A DNA stretch of 64,000 nucleotides from Limnospira fusiformis SAG 85.79. GTDB lineage: Bacteria; Cyanobacteriota; Cyanobacteriia; Cyanobacteriales; Microcoleaceae. The notes below the pieces were generated by a model. That model was not told the DNA's origin, ran no database searches, and saw only the letters and a program-made list of their open reading frames with translations. The stretch is taken from positions 455,459-519,458 of the forward strand of contig NZ_CP051185.1 of NCBI RefSeq assembly GCF_012516315.1, given 5' to 3'. A program made the translations under genes and the position numbers. Of this stretch, positions 46,245-56,725 are shown in pieces. Every line of letters starts with the position of its first letter. Position 1 is the first letter of the stretch.

Positions 46245-46339
46245 AAATAAGGCATTATTGAGCCCATAATCTGGTCAGCATATATAGAGATGGGGCAGAT
46301 ATCTAAACCAGTCATTTTGTGAAGCAATCAACTTGAATC

Positions 46340-46873
46340 ATGAGTAAAATTGTCGAGATTCTATCTGCTGAAGAAATGCGGCGAACTTTAAACCGTTTAG
46401 CATCGCAAATTGTGGAAAGGGGGGGAGATTTATCTAACCTGGTATTATTGGGAATATATACGCGGGGGGTTGCCCTTTCGGAAAGGTTAGGGAACCAAAT
46501 CAACTTGCTGGAACAGTTGACGGTTCCTCGTGGCGCTTTGGATATTACTTTTTATCGGGATGATTTAGATAAAGTGGGGATGCGAACTCCCGCACAAACT
46601 AAAATCCCTTTTGACCTGACCGGTAAAAAAGTGGTTTTGGTGGATGATGTAATTTATAGTGGTCGTACTATTAGGGCGGCTTTGAATGCGGTAATTGAAT
46701 ATGGAAGACCGGAGACTATCCAACTGGCGGTTTTAGTCGATCGCGGTCATCGACAACTACCCATTCAAGCGGATTTTATTGGCAAGGAACTCCCGACGGC
46801 TAGGGATGAACAGGTGCGAGTATATCTGGAAGAGGTAGATGGATACGATCGCATAGAATTAAAGTCAGAATAA
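46340..46873 (+). CDS. pyrR: PyrR bifunctional pyrimidine regulator / uracil phosphoribosyltransferase
   Basis: 177 aa. PRPP-binding motif [18 protein letters not shown] (about residues 95-112), the N-terminal [17 protein letters not shown] and DITFYRDDL blocks and RGHRQLPI are family marks. It converts uracil plus PRPP to UMP and, in firmicutes, attenuates pyr operons by RNA binding; that role is not shown in cyanobacteria, and no pyr gene is adjacent here. It is 36 bp upstream of fni. Confidence 0.93.
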   Translation: MSKIVEILSAEEMRRTLNRLASQIVERGGDLSNLVLLGIYTRGVALSERLGNQINLLEQLTVPRGALDITFYRDDLDKVGMRTPAQTKIPFDLTGKKVVLVDDVIYSGRTIRAALNAVIEYGRPETIQLAVLVDRGHRQLPIQADFIGKELPTARDEQVRVYLEEVDGYDRIELKSE

Positions 46874-46909
46874 GTCCAAGGTATCCATATTAATTAGGAA
46901 CTGTGAAAA

Positions 46910-47941
46910 ATGGAATTTTCCACGGAAAGCCGCAAGGCTGATCATCTGCGAATTTGTTTAGAGTCTGATGTACAATTCCGCCAAAAAACCAATGGTTTCG
47001 ATCGCTATCGGTTTACCCACTGCTGTCTACCGGAAATTAATCTTGGGGAGGTAGAGGTCTCCACAGAGTTTCTGGGTAAGTCCCTGGGTGCACCGTTGTT
47101 AATTTCCTCGATGACTGGTGGCACAGAACAGGCTAAACTAATTAATACCCGCCTAGCCAGGGCTGCTTTCAAACATAAAATTGCCATGGGGGTGGGTTCC
47201 CAAAGGGTGGCAGTGGAAAAGCCAGAATTAGCCCCCACTTTCGCCGTGCGATCGCTCGCTCCTGATATTCTGCTATTCGCTAATTTGGGCGCAGTTCAAC
47301 TAAACTATAGCCATGGCTTAGAGCAATGTCAGCAGGTAATTGATATTCTGGAAGCCGATGCCCTAATTTTGCATCTCAATCCTCTCCAGGAGTGCATTCA
47401 AACCGAAGGCGATACTAATTTCCGAGGACTACTTGACAAAATTGCCGATTTATGCTGTAGCCTGCCAGTTCCGGTGATTGCCAAAGAAGTCGGTAACGGC
47501 ATATCAGCTACTATGGCTAAAAAGCTGATAGATGCGGGAGTAGCTGCCATTGACGTGGCTGGTGCGGGTGGTACGTCTTGGGCAAGAATAGAAGGACAGA
47601 GGGCGACAGATCCTCGTCAGTGGCGCTTAGGGGAAACTTTCGCAGATTGGGGTTTACCGACGGCTGAGTGTATCACTGAGGTGAGGGCAAACTCTCCTGA
47701 TATTCCTCTGATTGCTTCTGGGGGACTCCGCAACGGTTTAGATGTGGCATCAGCGATCGCTTTAGGTGCTGATTTAGCGGGTTTAGCGTGGCCTTTTTTA
47801 CAGGCGGCGGCTGAGTCAGAGGCTGCTGTTGATAGTTTGGTAGACATTCTGGTAGCCGAAATATCCACGGTGCTATTTTGCACGGGAAGTAGAACCATTA
47901 AGGATCTTCAGCGACCACAAGTTTTGAGAGCCATATATTGA
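46910..47941 (+). CDS. fni: Type 2 isopentenyl-diphosphate delta-isomerase
   Basis: 343 aa FMN-dependent TIM-barrel enzyme that interconverts IPP and DMAPP for carotenoid, phytol and quinone synthesis. Blocks: [37 protein letters not shown] (substrate), [15 protein letters not shown] and [14 protein letters not shown], and [20 protein letters not shown]. Cyanobacteria use this type-2 form rather than the zinc enzyme. It follows pyrR by 36 bp. Confidence 0.95.
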   Translation: MEFSTESRKADHLRICLESDVQFRQKTNGFDRYRFTHCCLPEINLGEVEVSTEFLGKSLGAPLLISSMTGGTEQAKLINTRLARAAFKHKIAMGVGSQRVAVEKPELAPTFAVRSLAPDILLFANLGAVQLNYSHGLEQCQQVIDILEADALILHLNPLQECIQTEGDTNFRGLLDKIADLCCSLPVPVIAKEVGNGISATMAKKLIDAGVAAIDVAGAGGTSWARIEGQRATDPRQWRLGETFADWGLPTAECITEVRANSPDIPLIASGGLRNGLDVASAIALGADLAGLAWPFLQAAAESEAAVDSLVDILVAEISTVLFCTGSRTIKDLQRPQVLRAIY

Positions 47942-48045
47942 CTCGCCGCCTACTAGGTAGGGGGAGGGGTTGGCTGATAGGGATTGGTTGGTTAACCGAC
48001 CCCCAAAATGGGACAGTAGAGCATAGCGCCCGTCCCAGCTATCAG

Positions 48046-49728
48046 TTATTGAGAAGTGAATTTAGCCAAAGGCCAGAAAGGGAACTGTTGATTAGCCTGG
48101 AGGTTGACCCCTTGAATGTTGTTTTGGGCGAAAACATGGATTTTGTCTTGCCATAGGGGAATAAAAGGCACATCCTCAGCCAGGAGTTGTTGAATTTCGT
48201 GAAAGATAGCTTGTCGAGTCTCAGGATTAGCTTCAGTGCGCTGTTGTCGAATTAACTGATTCATGCGATCGCTATAATAAAAGGACCCATGATATTGACT
48301 AGCACCTTCGACGCATCCCGTTTCGGGGGAACCATTAGCACAATCCAGAAAGGGGTGTATATAGTTATCAGGGTCCAAGAAATCCGCATACCAATCGAGA
48401 ATAAAAGTGGGATAAATTCCCTTCTCCAAATTTTGAAAAGCCGTAGTTGTGTCTACACTTTGGGGTTGTAACTGTAAAATACCCCCCAAATTATTATCAG
48501 ATAAAGCCTTGAGAGTAGCCGCCAACTCTTGACGTTTCTGGGAGTTCGCACCATACCAAAGTTCAACTACAGCGGGGTTTTCGGGAGTAAATCCCGCCTC
48601 TGTTAACAGTTGTTTAGCCTGCTCAAAATTAGCATCTCCGTAGGCTTCCTTAAACACGGGAAGGTAACTTTCAAAAGTAGTAGGAATCAGACTATAAAGA
48701 GGTTCAGCTTGTCCTCGCAGCACCCTTTCATTAATTAAGTTTCTATCGACTAAAGAGGCGATTGCCTGTCGCACTTCCACCCGGTCTAGGGGTTCGCTGT
48801 TCACATTTAATACTATATAATTAATAGTATTTCCATCAGCAGTAATTGCTTGCCATCTTCCCTGTTCAGCGCCTTCTAATAAACTCGCAATTTGGTCAGG
48901 TTCCAGGGATATATAAGCGATATCGACAGCATTAGTTCGGAAAGAATTAAACAAATTAGCAGGACTAGAAAAACGTTGTAAATCGACACCTTGATTAGCT
49001 GTTTTATCCCCCCAATATTGTTCAAAAGGATTGAGGCGAATCAGATCTACACCATATTCTGTTAAAACATAAGGTCCGGTTCCGACAAAAGAATTAGGCC
49101 GAAATTTCCCAGGTCCAATTTCATAAGCACTAGGGGAAACCGCACAAGCTCCCGAAAATGCTAATAGGGAGGGGAAAGCCGCAAAGGGACGCTTGAGTTT
49201 AATAGTTAATTCATATTCCCCGGTGGCAGTAATCTCATCAACAATATCGGAGAGTAAAGAGGAAGGGGGTCCGCCGTTTTCAATAAACCGCCGCAGGGAA
49301 AAAGCCATCGCCTCAGCATTAAAGGGCGTGTCATCATGGAAAAGAACTCCCTGACGTAGGGGCATAGTATAGGTTAGCCTATCGTCGCTAATGGTAGGAA
49401 AATCGGTAGCCAGTTGAGGCTGGAGTTGGGTAGTTCCCACTTCATAGGCGTAGAGGCGATCGCCTAAATTATACAGAAGATTGCCAGAAATAACCTCATA
49501 GGCATCGGCTGGATCGATAGTGCGGAGAGTTTGGGTAGTACCAATAATAATCCGTTCGTCGCCGTTACTAGACCCTGGGGTAGTAGTGGTTTGATTATTG
49601 GGTTGACCGCAACTGATAATGAGGAAGCTAACCAAGCCAAACAGTCCTAAAAATTGCCATAGGACTCGGAACCGTCGCCGACTACCCCTAACCAAGTTAG
49701 ATAACAGCATCTGGTGTTTTTTGTGCAT
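48046..49728 (-). CDS. ABC transporter substrate-binding lipoprotein, family 5 (peptide/nickel type)
   Basis: 560 aa. N-terminal signal with a hydrophobic core (FLGLFGLVSFLIISC) and a Cys at the lipobox, so a lipoprotein. Family 5 features: IIIGTTQTLRTIDPADAY, LTYTMPLRQGVLFHDDTPFN, GTGPYVLTEY and the long C-terminal lobe. It binds oligopeptides or similar ligands for an Opp/Dpp-type importer, but no permease or ATPase is adjacent, so the partner genes must be elsewhere. It lies 12 bp downstream of cas6 on the same strand. Confidence 0.9.
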   Translation of the reverse strand: MHKKHQMLLSNLVRGSRRRFRVLWQFLGLFGLVSFLIISCGQPNNQTTTTPGSSNGDERIIIGTTQTLRTIDPADAYEVISGNLLYNLGDRLYAYEVGTTQLQPQLATDFPTISDDRLTYTMPLRQGVLFHDDTPFNAEAMAFSLRRFIENGGPPSSLLSDIVDEITATGEYELTIKLKRPFAAFPSLLAFSGACAVSPSAYEIGPGKFRPNSFVGTGPYVLTEYGVDLIRLNPFEQYWGDKTANQGVDLQRFSSPANLFNSFRTNAVDIAYISLEPDQIASLLEGAEQGRWQAITADGNTINYIVLNVNSEPLDRVEVRQAIASLVDRNLINERVLRGQAEPLYSLIPTTFESYLPVFKEAYGDANFEQAKQLLTEAGFTPENPAVVELWYGANSQKRQELAATLKALSDNNLGGILQLQPQSVDTTTAFQNLEKGIYPTFILDWYADFLDPDNYIHPFLDCANGSPETGCVEGASQYHGSFYYSDRMNQLIRQQRTEANPETRQAIFHEIQQLLAEDVPFIPLWQDKIHVFAQNNIQGVNLQANQQFPFWPLAKFTSQ

Positions 49729-49740
49729 CTGATGAATGTT

Positions 49741-50868
49741 TTAATTTAAGGCGCGCCGTGCTAGTTTAGCATAGGTTTTTACTGTCTGATATGGCATTTC
49801 CAAATCAGTAGCGATCGCTTGTAGAGATTCCCCCAACTCCCGACGCGCCAGAATAGTCGCCCAGGTTTCGGCTATGTCGGTGGCGCGGTTTCCCCCGGTG
49901 CGCCGTCTTTGGGAACGGAAAATTTCGGTTAATTCCAGAATGCGATCGGCTAGTATTTGTTGAATAGTAGAGATAGGCTGAATATCTTCTACTAACCAGC
50001 CTAAGCGAGTTTGTCCTAAACCAAAGGGGGTTTTATGTCCCGTTCCACAGTAGGGGGCTAGTTGTCCTAGGGCGTAAAATAGCTGTTGCTGCTGTTGGAT
50101 ATTTCCAGAAAACTTGGTTTTGCTTTTCTGGGAGGTAGCTAATTCAATGGCTCCGGTGAACCCGGTTACCATTCCCCGTTTTCCGGCTGCGACTTTGACG
50201 GACTGTAGGTGATGACGTTGGAGGATGACAAACTCATCGACCCATTCTAAAAATAAGTCGCGATCGCATTTGATGTCAGAAAAATCATTCCACCGCCGCA
50301 GGTAGCTATGGAAGAGGTTAACTGGAATTGGTAGGGGGAGATGATGTCCTTTGTGACGAAAACTGGTGGGAGAGAGGAAACTTAATTTCAGGTTTCCGGT
50401 TTTGGGGGACTGCTGTTCCCACAGTTGCTCATAGGTATTGGCTTCCAGGAAGACTTTACAGGAATTGATAGTTAGGGGGGCGTTTCTGAGTTCAATGCGG
50501 GGGGGTAGGTTTTGGGTCCATTTCCCTAGCCACTGAACTACCGGACGAGATAACCCCGTGACATACCAATGATAGAGGCGATCGCCTTGTAATTGCAGAT
50601 TTTTTCCAGAGGTCATTAGGGAACCGGACAACCCTGAAATCGTAAAGGCTTTTTCTGATTGTCCATCATGGAGATATTGGGAAAGTTCTGGGTTAGTGTT
50701 ACGCACTTGGTCAAGAAACCAGGCGTGTAGACCAATGGTATATTGGGGGTAAAGGGTATGATTGTCCGTAGCTGTGAGTTCAAATTCCAAACCTACCAAT
50801 TCGCTTTCGGTAGACCACTGGGAATTTACCGAGGGATGCTCACGGTTACGTTTCTTAGGGTAAGCCAT
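49741..50868 (-). CDS. cas6: Orphan Cas6-family endoribonuclease with extra C-terminal HTH-like region
   Basis: 375 aa from the ATG at 50868; a start at 50934 would add 22 residues and run into the divergent egtD leader. A RAMP protein: the N-terminal ferredoxin-like half has ELVGLEFELTATDNHTLYP and the C-terminal half ends with the glycine-rich loop GTGHKTPFGLGQTRLGWL typical of Cas6. An added ~80 aa tail contains RRRTGGNRATDIAETWA and SLQAIATDLEMPYQTVKTYA, which reads as a helix-turn-helix. No CRISPR repeat or other cas gene lies in the window, so it is orphan here and could process distant arrays. Confidence 0.85.
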   Translation of the reverse strand: MAYPKKRNREHPSVNSQWSTESELVGLEFELTATDNHTLYPQYTIGLHAWFLDQVRNTNPELSQYLHDGQSEKAFTISGLSGSLMTSGKNLQLQGDRLYHWYVTGLSRPVVQWLGKWTQNLPPRIELRNAPLTINSCKVFLEANTYEQLWEQQSPKTGNLKLSFLSPTSFRHKGHHLPLPIPVNLFHSYLRRWNDFSDIKCDRDLFLEWVDEFVILQRHHLQSVKVAAGKRGMVTGFTGAIELATSQKSKTKFSGNIQQQQQLFYALGQLAPYCGTGHKTPFGLGQTRLGWLVEDIQPISTIQQILADRILELTEIFRSQRRRTGGNRATDIAETWATILARRELGESLQAIATDLEMPYQTVKTYAKLARRALN

Positions 50869-50982
50869 AACAGTTGATGGTTTTTGGGTTCGGTTAACAT
50901 AACCTTTTGTTGACAATGGTATGGGACAATACATAATGGCAGCAGTTTTTTTGATGCCATTGCTGTGTATACTTTAGCCATA

Positions 50983-52032
50983 ATGTATATCTCCCACCCT
51001 CAGACTACTACAGAAACGAGCGATCGCTCCCTACTCCAGCAACGAATCAGGATTGAATCTCTAGTTAATGCCAACCAGACCCCAGCCAATGAACCCGCCA
51101 CGGGTTATGATATAATCGAGGGTCTAGCCAACACCTACCAGCCCAAAACTCTGTCCCCTAAGTATTTTTATGATGATCAGGGTTCTCTGTTATTTGAAAA
51201 AATCTGCGAATTACCCGAATATTATCCGACCCGCACAGAAACGGCTATTTTAAGGGATTTTGCGTCGGAAATTGCCACTTTAACTGGTCCGACGGAATTG
51301 GTAGAGTTAGGGAGTGGTAGTTCTACTAAAACTCGGATTTTATTAGATGCTTACCAAAGTTTAGGCTATCCTTTGCGTTATCTTCCCATTGATATTAGTG
51401 GGGGTATTTTGGAAACTAGCGCCTATCAATTGTTAGAAGATTATCCATCTTTACAAGTTCATGGAATTGTAGCCACCTATGAACAGGCTTTAGCGACATT
51501 AGAACCCGCACCGCTTCCCAGTCGCATGATTTGCTTTCTGGGTAGCACCTTGGGAAATTTAACCCCAAGTGAGTGCGATCGCTTTTTCTCACAAATTACA
51601 GCCGCTTTATTACCAGGGGAATATTTCCTATTAGGTGTGGATTTACATAAACCTACCGATATTTTAGAAGCCGCTTATAATGATAGTCAAGGGGTAACGG
51701 CAGCTTTTAATTTAAATATGCTGTCACATTTAAACCATCGTTTTGATGGTGATTTTGATATCAACAACTTTGAACATTGGGCTTTTTATAACCTAGAAGA
51801 ACATCAAATTGAGATGCACCTACGCAGTCTCTGTCAGCAAACTGTACGTCTGCAAAGTTTAAACCTGACCGTCAATTTTAGCGCCCAGGAAACAGTCCGC
51901 ACCGAAATTTCCCGAAAATTTGAACTAGAAAATATGCAGAATTATCTCAACCAGCAAGGTTTACAACCCGTCAAGACTTGGACTGATAGTAACAATTGGT
52001 TTGGTCTAATTCTGGCTAAATGCAAGGGGTAG
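50983..52032 (+). CDS. egtD: L-histidine N-alpha-methyltransferase EgtD
   Basis: 349 aa from the ATG at 50983 (an upstream GTG adds 6 residues). It trimethylates histidine to hercynine, the first step to ergothioneine. Motifs: SPKYFYDDQGSLLFEKICEL, PEYYPTRTETAIL, the SAM site VELGSGSSTKTRILL, YLPIDISGGIL, and FLGSTLGNLTP. No egtB sulfoxide synthase lies beside it, so the second step is encoded elsewhere or absent. Divergent from cas6. Confidence 0.94.
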   Translation: MYISHPQTTTETSDRSLLQQRIRIESLVNANQTPANEPATGYDIIEGLANTYQPKTLSPKYFYDDQGSLLFEKICELPEYYPTRTETAILRDFASEIATLTGPTELVELGSGSSTKTRILLDAYQSLGYPLRYLPIDISGGILETSAYQLLEDYPSLQVHGIVATYEQALATLEPAPLPSRMICFLGSTLGNLTPSECDRFFSQITAALLPGEYFLLGVDLHKPTDILEAAYNDSQGVTAAFNLNMLSHLNHRFDGDFDINNFEHWAFYNLEEHQIEMHLRSLCQQTVRLQSLNLTVNFSAQETVRTEISRKFELENMQNYLNQQGLQPVKTWTDSNNWFGLILAKCKG

Positions 52033-52140
52033 GATAGGAAGTATATCCTGTAAAATTGATGCTCCCAGCCCGAGCGCCCTCTCCCAGAAGGAGAGGGAGT
52101 TCCATTATCAATAGAAATGGGTGATGTGTAGCCCGAAAAG

Positions 52141-52377
52141 CTAAAATTTATTGAGATCGATGCCAGCCTCTTTAGCCATAGCCTGTAACCCTTTCTTCTC
52201 AATAGTTTTAATAGCCTTAGTGGAAAGTTTCAGACGTACCCAGCGCTTACCTTGGGGCCACCATATCCGTTTCCACTGCAAATTAGCTTGTTGTAGTTTA
52301 TGACTACGACGGTGGGAGTGAGAGACAGCCATTCCGTTATTAGCCCGTTTTCCTGTAAGCTGACAGACACGAGACAT
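52141..52377 (-). CDS. rpmB: Ribosomal protein L28
   Basis: 78 aa basic protein, [20 protein letters not shown] at the N-terminus, with the L28 signature [20 protein letters not shown] and [20 protein letters not shown]. 50S subunit component. A bona fide full-length member. Its upstream side (52378-52479) was the target zone for the group II intron cluster, which begins 103 bp from the start codon and may have displaced distal promoter elements. Confidence 0.97.
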   Translation of the reverse strand: MSRVCQLTGKRANNGMAVSHSHRRSHKLQQANLQWKRIWWPQGKRWVRLKLSTKAIKTIEKKGLQAMAKEAGIDLNKF

Positions 52378-53129
52378 AGTACCCTCCAGTTGAAAATTAA
52401 ATGCAAACCCTTATTATAAGCGATCGGGGGCTAAATCAAGTGAGATAGTTGGAAATGTTGGGTTAGGCTAGATAGTGCTGTGCGAGACGTTCAGGCATGA
52501 AATAGGGGTGTAATACCCGAAATAACCGCCTGGTAGGGACTTCAGCCCCTTGGTTGAATATAAGAAGCTCGCTTCTGAACATCCCTATAACTGTTTATAT
52601 GTCCCTAAATTTAGTATCATAAGATACAAAATGAGGCAGGGAACCCAAGGTCAACAAACCCTGTAACAATTCTTAACATTTCTTAACAATCAGAGGGACG
52701 GGAAACCGAACCTAGGAAAAGACGGGGAACCGTACAGGAATGAAGGGAAATCAGGGTTGAGGGTGACGGCGATAGCCACCCCCAGTTTCAAGACCCACAA
52801 ACCTGGGATTGAAGCGGGGAACGGAAGGCTCCGAGGTGTAACCTAACACCAGAAACGAGACCACTGCCAACCATCTACGATTAGGGGAACCTAATGTCTG
52901 ACATGAACCACCGTAATTAGCCAGTAGCGTAATGGGTTGATACGCTGCGCCCAAAAGGGCAAGGGGAACAGCAGGGGTTTTGTACTACCACCTGCATAGA
53001 CCTTTAAAGTACCCCGGTGGACAGGACAAATCTAAGGATGGAACGCCCATATAAACGGAACGTTTTAAGTCCCCAAGTGCTCTGAGGGAATTGGTCGAAG
53101 AACTCAGTAGTGACAAGTGTAAGCGTATG

Positions 53130-53995
53130 GTGCGAGACGTTCGGGTATGAAATAGGGCTGAAATGCCCGAAATAACTACCCGGTGAGGATTCCAGCTCCG
53201 AATCTGGATATAAGGAGACCTCTCCTGACCATCCTCATAACTGGTTATATGTCCCGACGCTTAGGGAACTAAGCAAGGCAGGGAACTCAAGGTCATAAAC
53301 GAACTGAGAAATCAGGGAGTAGAGAGTAACGGCGATAGCCACCCCCAGTTTTGGAAATCATAACTCCAGGATTGAAGCGGGGAACGGAAGGCGTGAGGTA
53401 GAACCTACTACCAAGACGCGACCACTGCCAACCATCTATGATTAGGAAGACCGAATGTCCGACTTGAACCATCGTAATACACTAGCAGCGAAATAGGTTG
53501 ACACGCTGCGCTCAAAAGGGCAAGGGGAAAAGTAGGGGGTTCGTGCGACTACCTACACAGACCTTTAAAAGTACCCCGGCGGAGAGGACAAATCTAACGA
53601 TGGAATGCCCATATAATCGGAACGTTGTAACCCCTCTAATGCTCTGCCTATAAACCAGTGAGTAATGCTATTCACAAGGCAGTAGTGAAAAATGTAAGCG
53701 CATGCTTAGAGGGTGAAGGATGTGACCAGAAGCTAAAGCCCAATTGTCATGGTTGGGATATGCCCACAGGTCACGGTGGGGATATAGATACTGCGGTCAG
53801 TAAGAGTATAATGGCGAGGACGAGTTTAAAGACTACGTGGTGCATATAGCTCTGAACATCGAAGTAGAAAGCAGGTCTCTTGATTCTGCTCCTTTGACAA
53901 ATAGGGTATCCACACCAGGAGCCGTGTGATGGGAAACTATCAAGCACGGTTCTGAATGGGAGAGGGTGAAGGTGACTTCACTCTCGACCCCTAAC
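53130..53995 (+). mobile_element. ORF-less group II intron, copy B, inside copy A (twintron)
   Basis: 866 bp with all ends: GTGCGAG at 53130, domain V GGAGCCGTGTGATGGGAAAC...GCACGGTTCT at 53919-53956, and 3' end CCCCTAAC at 53995. It keeps only the first codons of an RT gene (ATGGCGAGGACGAGTTTAAA at 53811) and lacks the rest, the same deletion as copy C. It depends on an RT supplied in trans. Confidence 0.88.
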
Positions 53996-54103
53996 CATTG
54001 GGGATGTGAGATGTGACCAAAAGCCAACGCCCGACTGTAATGGAAGGGATATGCTAACAGGTCACGGTTTGATTGCAAGGAATAGAGTCTAGTAGGTGTA
54101 AAA

Positions 54104-55936
54104 ATGGCGATAGCGAGCTTAAAGAAAGGGTTTGAGAAATCAAAACCAATCAAGACTACGAACAACGCATGGAAGGCAATCCCATGGACGAAAGTTCAAC
54201 GGAGAGTTTTTAAGCTCCAAAAGAGTATATTTCAAGCAGCTAAATCGGGACAGAATGCAAAGGTTAGAAGGTTGCAACGTCTACTGGTGAAATCATATTA
54301 TGCCCGGCTCTTAGCAGTGCGGCTGTAGGGGCGGGTTCCACGGTCAGCCATGCTTCCCAACAGTCAGCTTAATAAACCCGCCCCCCAAGAAAACCAAGGT
54401 AAAAAGACGGCTGGAGTGGATGGAAAGATAGTAATATCCCCTAAGTAAAGGCTAGAGATGGTGAAGGAAATCAAAGGGAAACTCAAACCCAAACCACTGC
54501 GACGGGTGTGGATTCCAAAACCTGGAAGGGATGAAAAACGCCCCCTGGGAATACCCACTATCCAAGATAGAGCAAGGCAAGCCTTGGTGAAGTCGGCACT
54601 CGAACCCGAATGGGAAGCAAGATTTGAAGGCACAAGCTATGGGTTTAGACCAGGGAGGTCAGCTCAGGATGCAATAGCCAGGATTTACCTGAGTATCAAC
54701 AAAGGTGAATACTACGTGCTAGACGCGGATATAGCGAAGTGTTTCGATCGAATAAACCATGATTACCTACTGTCCAAAATTCATGGTCCAAGCTGCCTAA
54801 AAAGAGACCTGAAACAATGGTTAAAAGCAGGTGTGTTGGATAACGACGTATTCGAGGATACAGAAACAGGGACACCACAAGGAGGGGTAATAAGCCCACT
54901 ACTTGCCAACATCGCACTGGATGGAATGGCAAGATTAATCGAAACAATGTATCCCAAGAAAAGGGGAACCGTTCAGGCTACCCTAATAAGGTACGCGGAT
55001 GATTTCGTGGTAATCTCAAAAGACCTAGGAATCATTGAACAGTGCCAAACTGCAATCTCTGAATGGTTAAAACCCGTTGGACTAGAAATTAAGCCCGAAA
55101 AGACTCGGATTTGTCACACACTCAATTCTATGGAGTATAATGGCAAAACAGAGGAATCAGGGTTCGATTTTATCGGATTCAATATCAGGCAATACCCAGC
55201 AGGAAAACATAGAGCAGGGAAGATAAATAGGGACACAAGGAAAACCTTTGTAACTCACATTAAACCCAGCAAGAAAGCAGTTAAAGCCCACACTGAAGTG
55301 ATGAAGGGTGTAATAAAACAACATAAAACAGCACCCCAATCAGCCCTGATTAGTAGACTAAACCCGATAATACGAGGATGGTCTAATTACTATTCCGGGG
55401 TAGTCTCAGTTGAGACATTCAATAAGTTGGATTACACAGTTTGGCAAATGTTGCGGGCATGGACAGTTTCAAGATGCGGAAAGGCAAAACATAAGAAACT
55501 GAGTAAATACTTTAAACCGGGAACGGTTAAACTCAGTAATGGGAAAGAAAGACAGGAAACTTGGATGTTTCAAACCAAAGATGGGTTACATCTGCATAAG
55601 CATAACTGGACCCCATTGGTCAGACATACCCTAGTGCGCCCGGACGCAACACCATACGACGGAAATTGGACTTACTGGGCAACCAGAAAAGGACAAACAA
55701 CTGATACACCGACAAAAGTAGCCAAACTACTCAAAAGGCAAAAAGGTAAGTGTGCCTGGTGTGGGCAATACTTTACCCCATCAGACATAATTGAAGTAGA
55801 CCATATTGTACCTCGAAGCCACGGCGGAAAGGATGAATACAAGAATATTCAATTACTGCACCGCCACTGTCACGATAATAAAACGGCATTAGACAATGCC
55901 AAAGCCGTATCCCTAACAATGGAGCAATCAAACTAG
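54104..55936 (+). pseudogene. ltrA: Group II intron reverse transcriptase/maturase with HNH domain (broken)
   Basis: One frame throughout (610 codons) with two stops. The N-terminal part is 54104-54325 (MAIASLKKGF...LLAVR). A 62-bp repeat unit (54325-54386) then introduces TAG at 54326; NQGKKTAGVDG resumes, followed by a TAA at 54446-54448 where the family has a sense codon before RLEMVKEI. From 54458 the rest is intact: RVWIPKPGRDEKRPLGIPTI, YGFRPGRSAQDAI, GTPQGGVISPLLANI, catalytic YADD, maturase domain, and a C-terminal HNH nuclease (CAWCGQYF...VDHIVPRSHGG...RHCH). Chloroplast-like class by these features. Confidence 0.9.
54325..54386. repeat. Stray 62-bp unit of the island repeat family, inside the RT gene
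   Basis: Begins GTAGGGGCGGGTT and ends AACCCGCCCC, with the inner sequence (CGGTCAGCCATGCTTCCCAA, CAGTCAGCTT) close to the 55-bp units 43 kb away. A single copy with full palindromic ends, so it appears to be the mobile form. Net gain in the RT frame is about 54 bp, keeping frame. Confidence 0.85.
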
Positions 55937-56101
55937 GAGCCGTGTGAAGGGAAACTTTCACGCACGGTTCTGAATGGGAGGGGATGGAGGTGACTCCATT
56001 CTCGACCCCTAATGGTGTTGCCTAAACAGTCCGACAAGAGCATGATTTAATCTCAAATTAGGTTAATATTTTAGGGCAATATGGTATAAGAAGCGAGAAG
56101 A

Positions 56102-56725
56102 GTTGAGGATAAACCTATTGCCAGATATGTCAAACCCAAGGAAGCGGCCCAAATCCTTGGAGTCCATGAAAGAATACTCCGCAGATGGGACTCCAATGGC
56201 TCAATCGAGACCATCAGAACCCCCGCTGGGCAACGACGATACAACGTTGAGTCATATACTGCTGCCAAATCAGGCAGTGACAAACGCAAAGTCGTTATCT
56301 ATGCCAGAGTTAGTAGCCGCGCCCAGCAGTCCGACCTCAACCGACAGGTGGCCGCACTGTCCAACCTCTACCCCGAAGCAGAAGTCGTCTCAGAAATCGG
56401 AGGCGGGCTCAACTTCAAGGGAAAGAAAATGCTGGTCTGACTGGGACATCATTTGTCAGGAGATGTCCGCATGGTTGTCGTTGCCCACCCAGACCGATTG
56501 GCAATATGGGGATTTGACTTGTTTCGATGGCTCTGTGAGCAAAACAGGTGCTCACTCATGGTTCTCAACGAGACAAGTCTCAGTCCAGAACCAGAAATGG
56601 TTGAGGACATCCTCGCCCTCTTCCACTGCTTCAGTTCCCGATTATACCGACGGAGTAAATACAAAACTCAGGTCAAAGAAGATCCGGATTTACCCCAGCC
56701 CAGAGCTAAATCAAGTCTGGCGTAA
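56102..56725 (+). pseudogene. tnpA: Serine recombinase TnpA of IS607-type element, copy 2 (dead)
   Basis: HTH (IARYVKPKEAAQILGVHERI) and the catalytic-Ser region are open, including the site that is TGA in copy 1, which here reads TCA. A TGA at 56438-56440 (after KKMLV) truncates the C-terminal half. The two copies are therefore inactivated by different mutations. The start codon is again non-canonical. Confidence 0.85.

Larger units (their letters stand above)
52480..56013 (+). mobile_element. Group II intron, copy A (with RT/HNH gene), interrupted by copy B
   Basis: 5' end GTGCGAG at 52480. The ribozyme 5' half continues to 53129, is interrupted by copy B (53130-53995), and resumes at 53996 with GATGTGACCAAAAGCC (matching GATGTGACCAGAAGC in copy B). 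The RT gene follows, then domain V (GGAGCCGTGTGAAGGGAAAC...GCACGGTTCT, 55938-55974) and the 3' end CCCCTAAT at 56013. It lies between rpmB and topA. Confidence 0.9.

Noticed and set aside
53658..53849. 63-aa ORF in intron copy B
   Set aside because: It spans structured intron RNA and the residual RT start codons, with no independent gene features.
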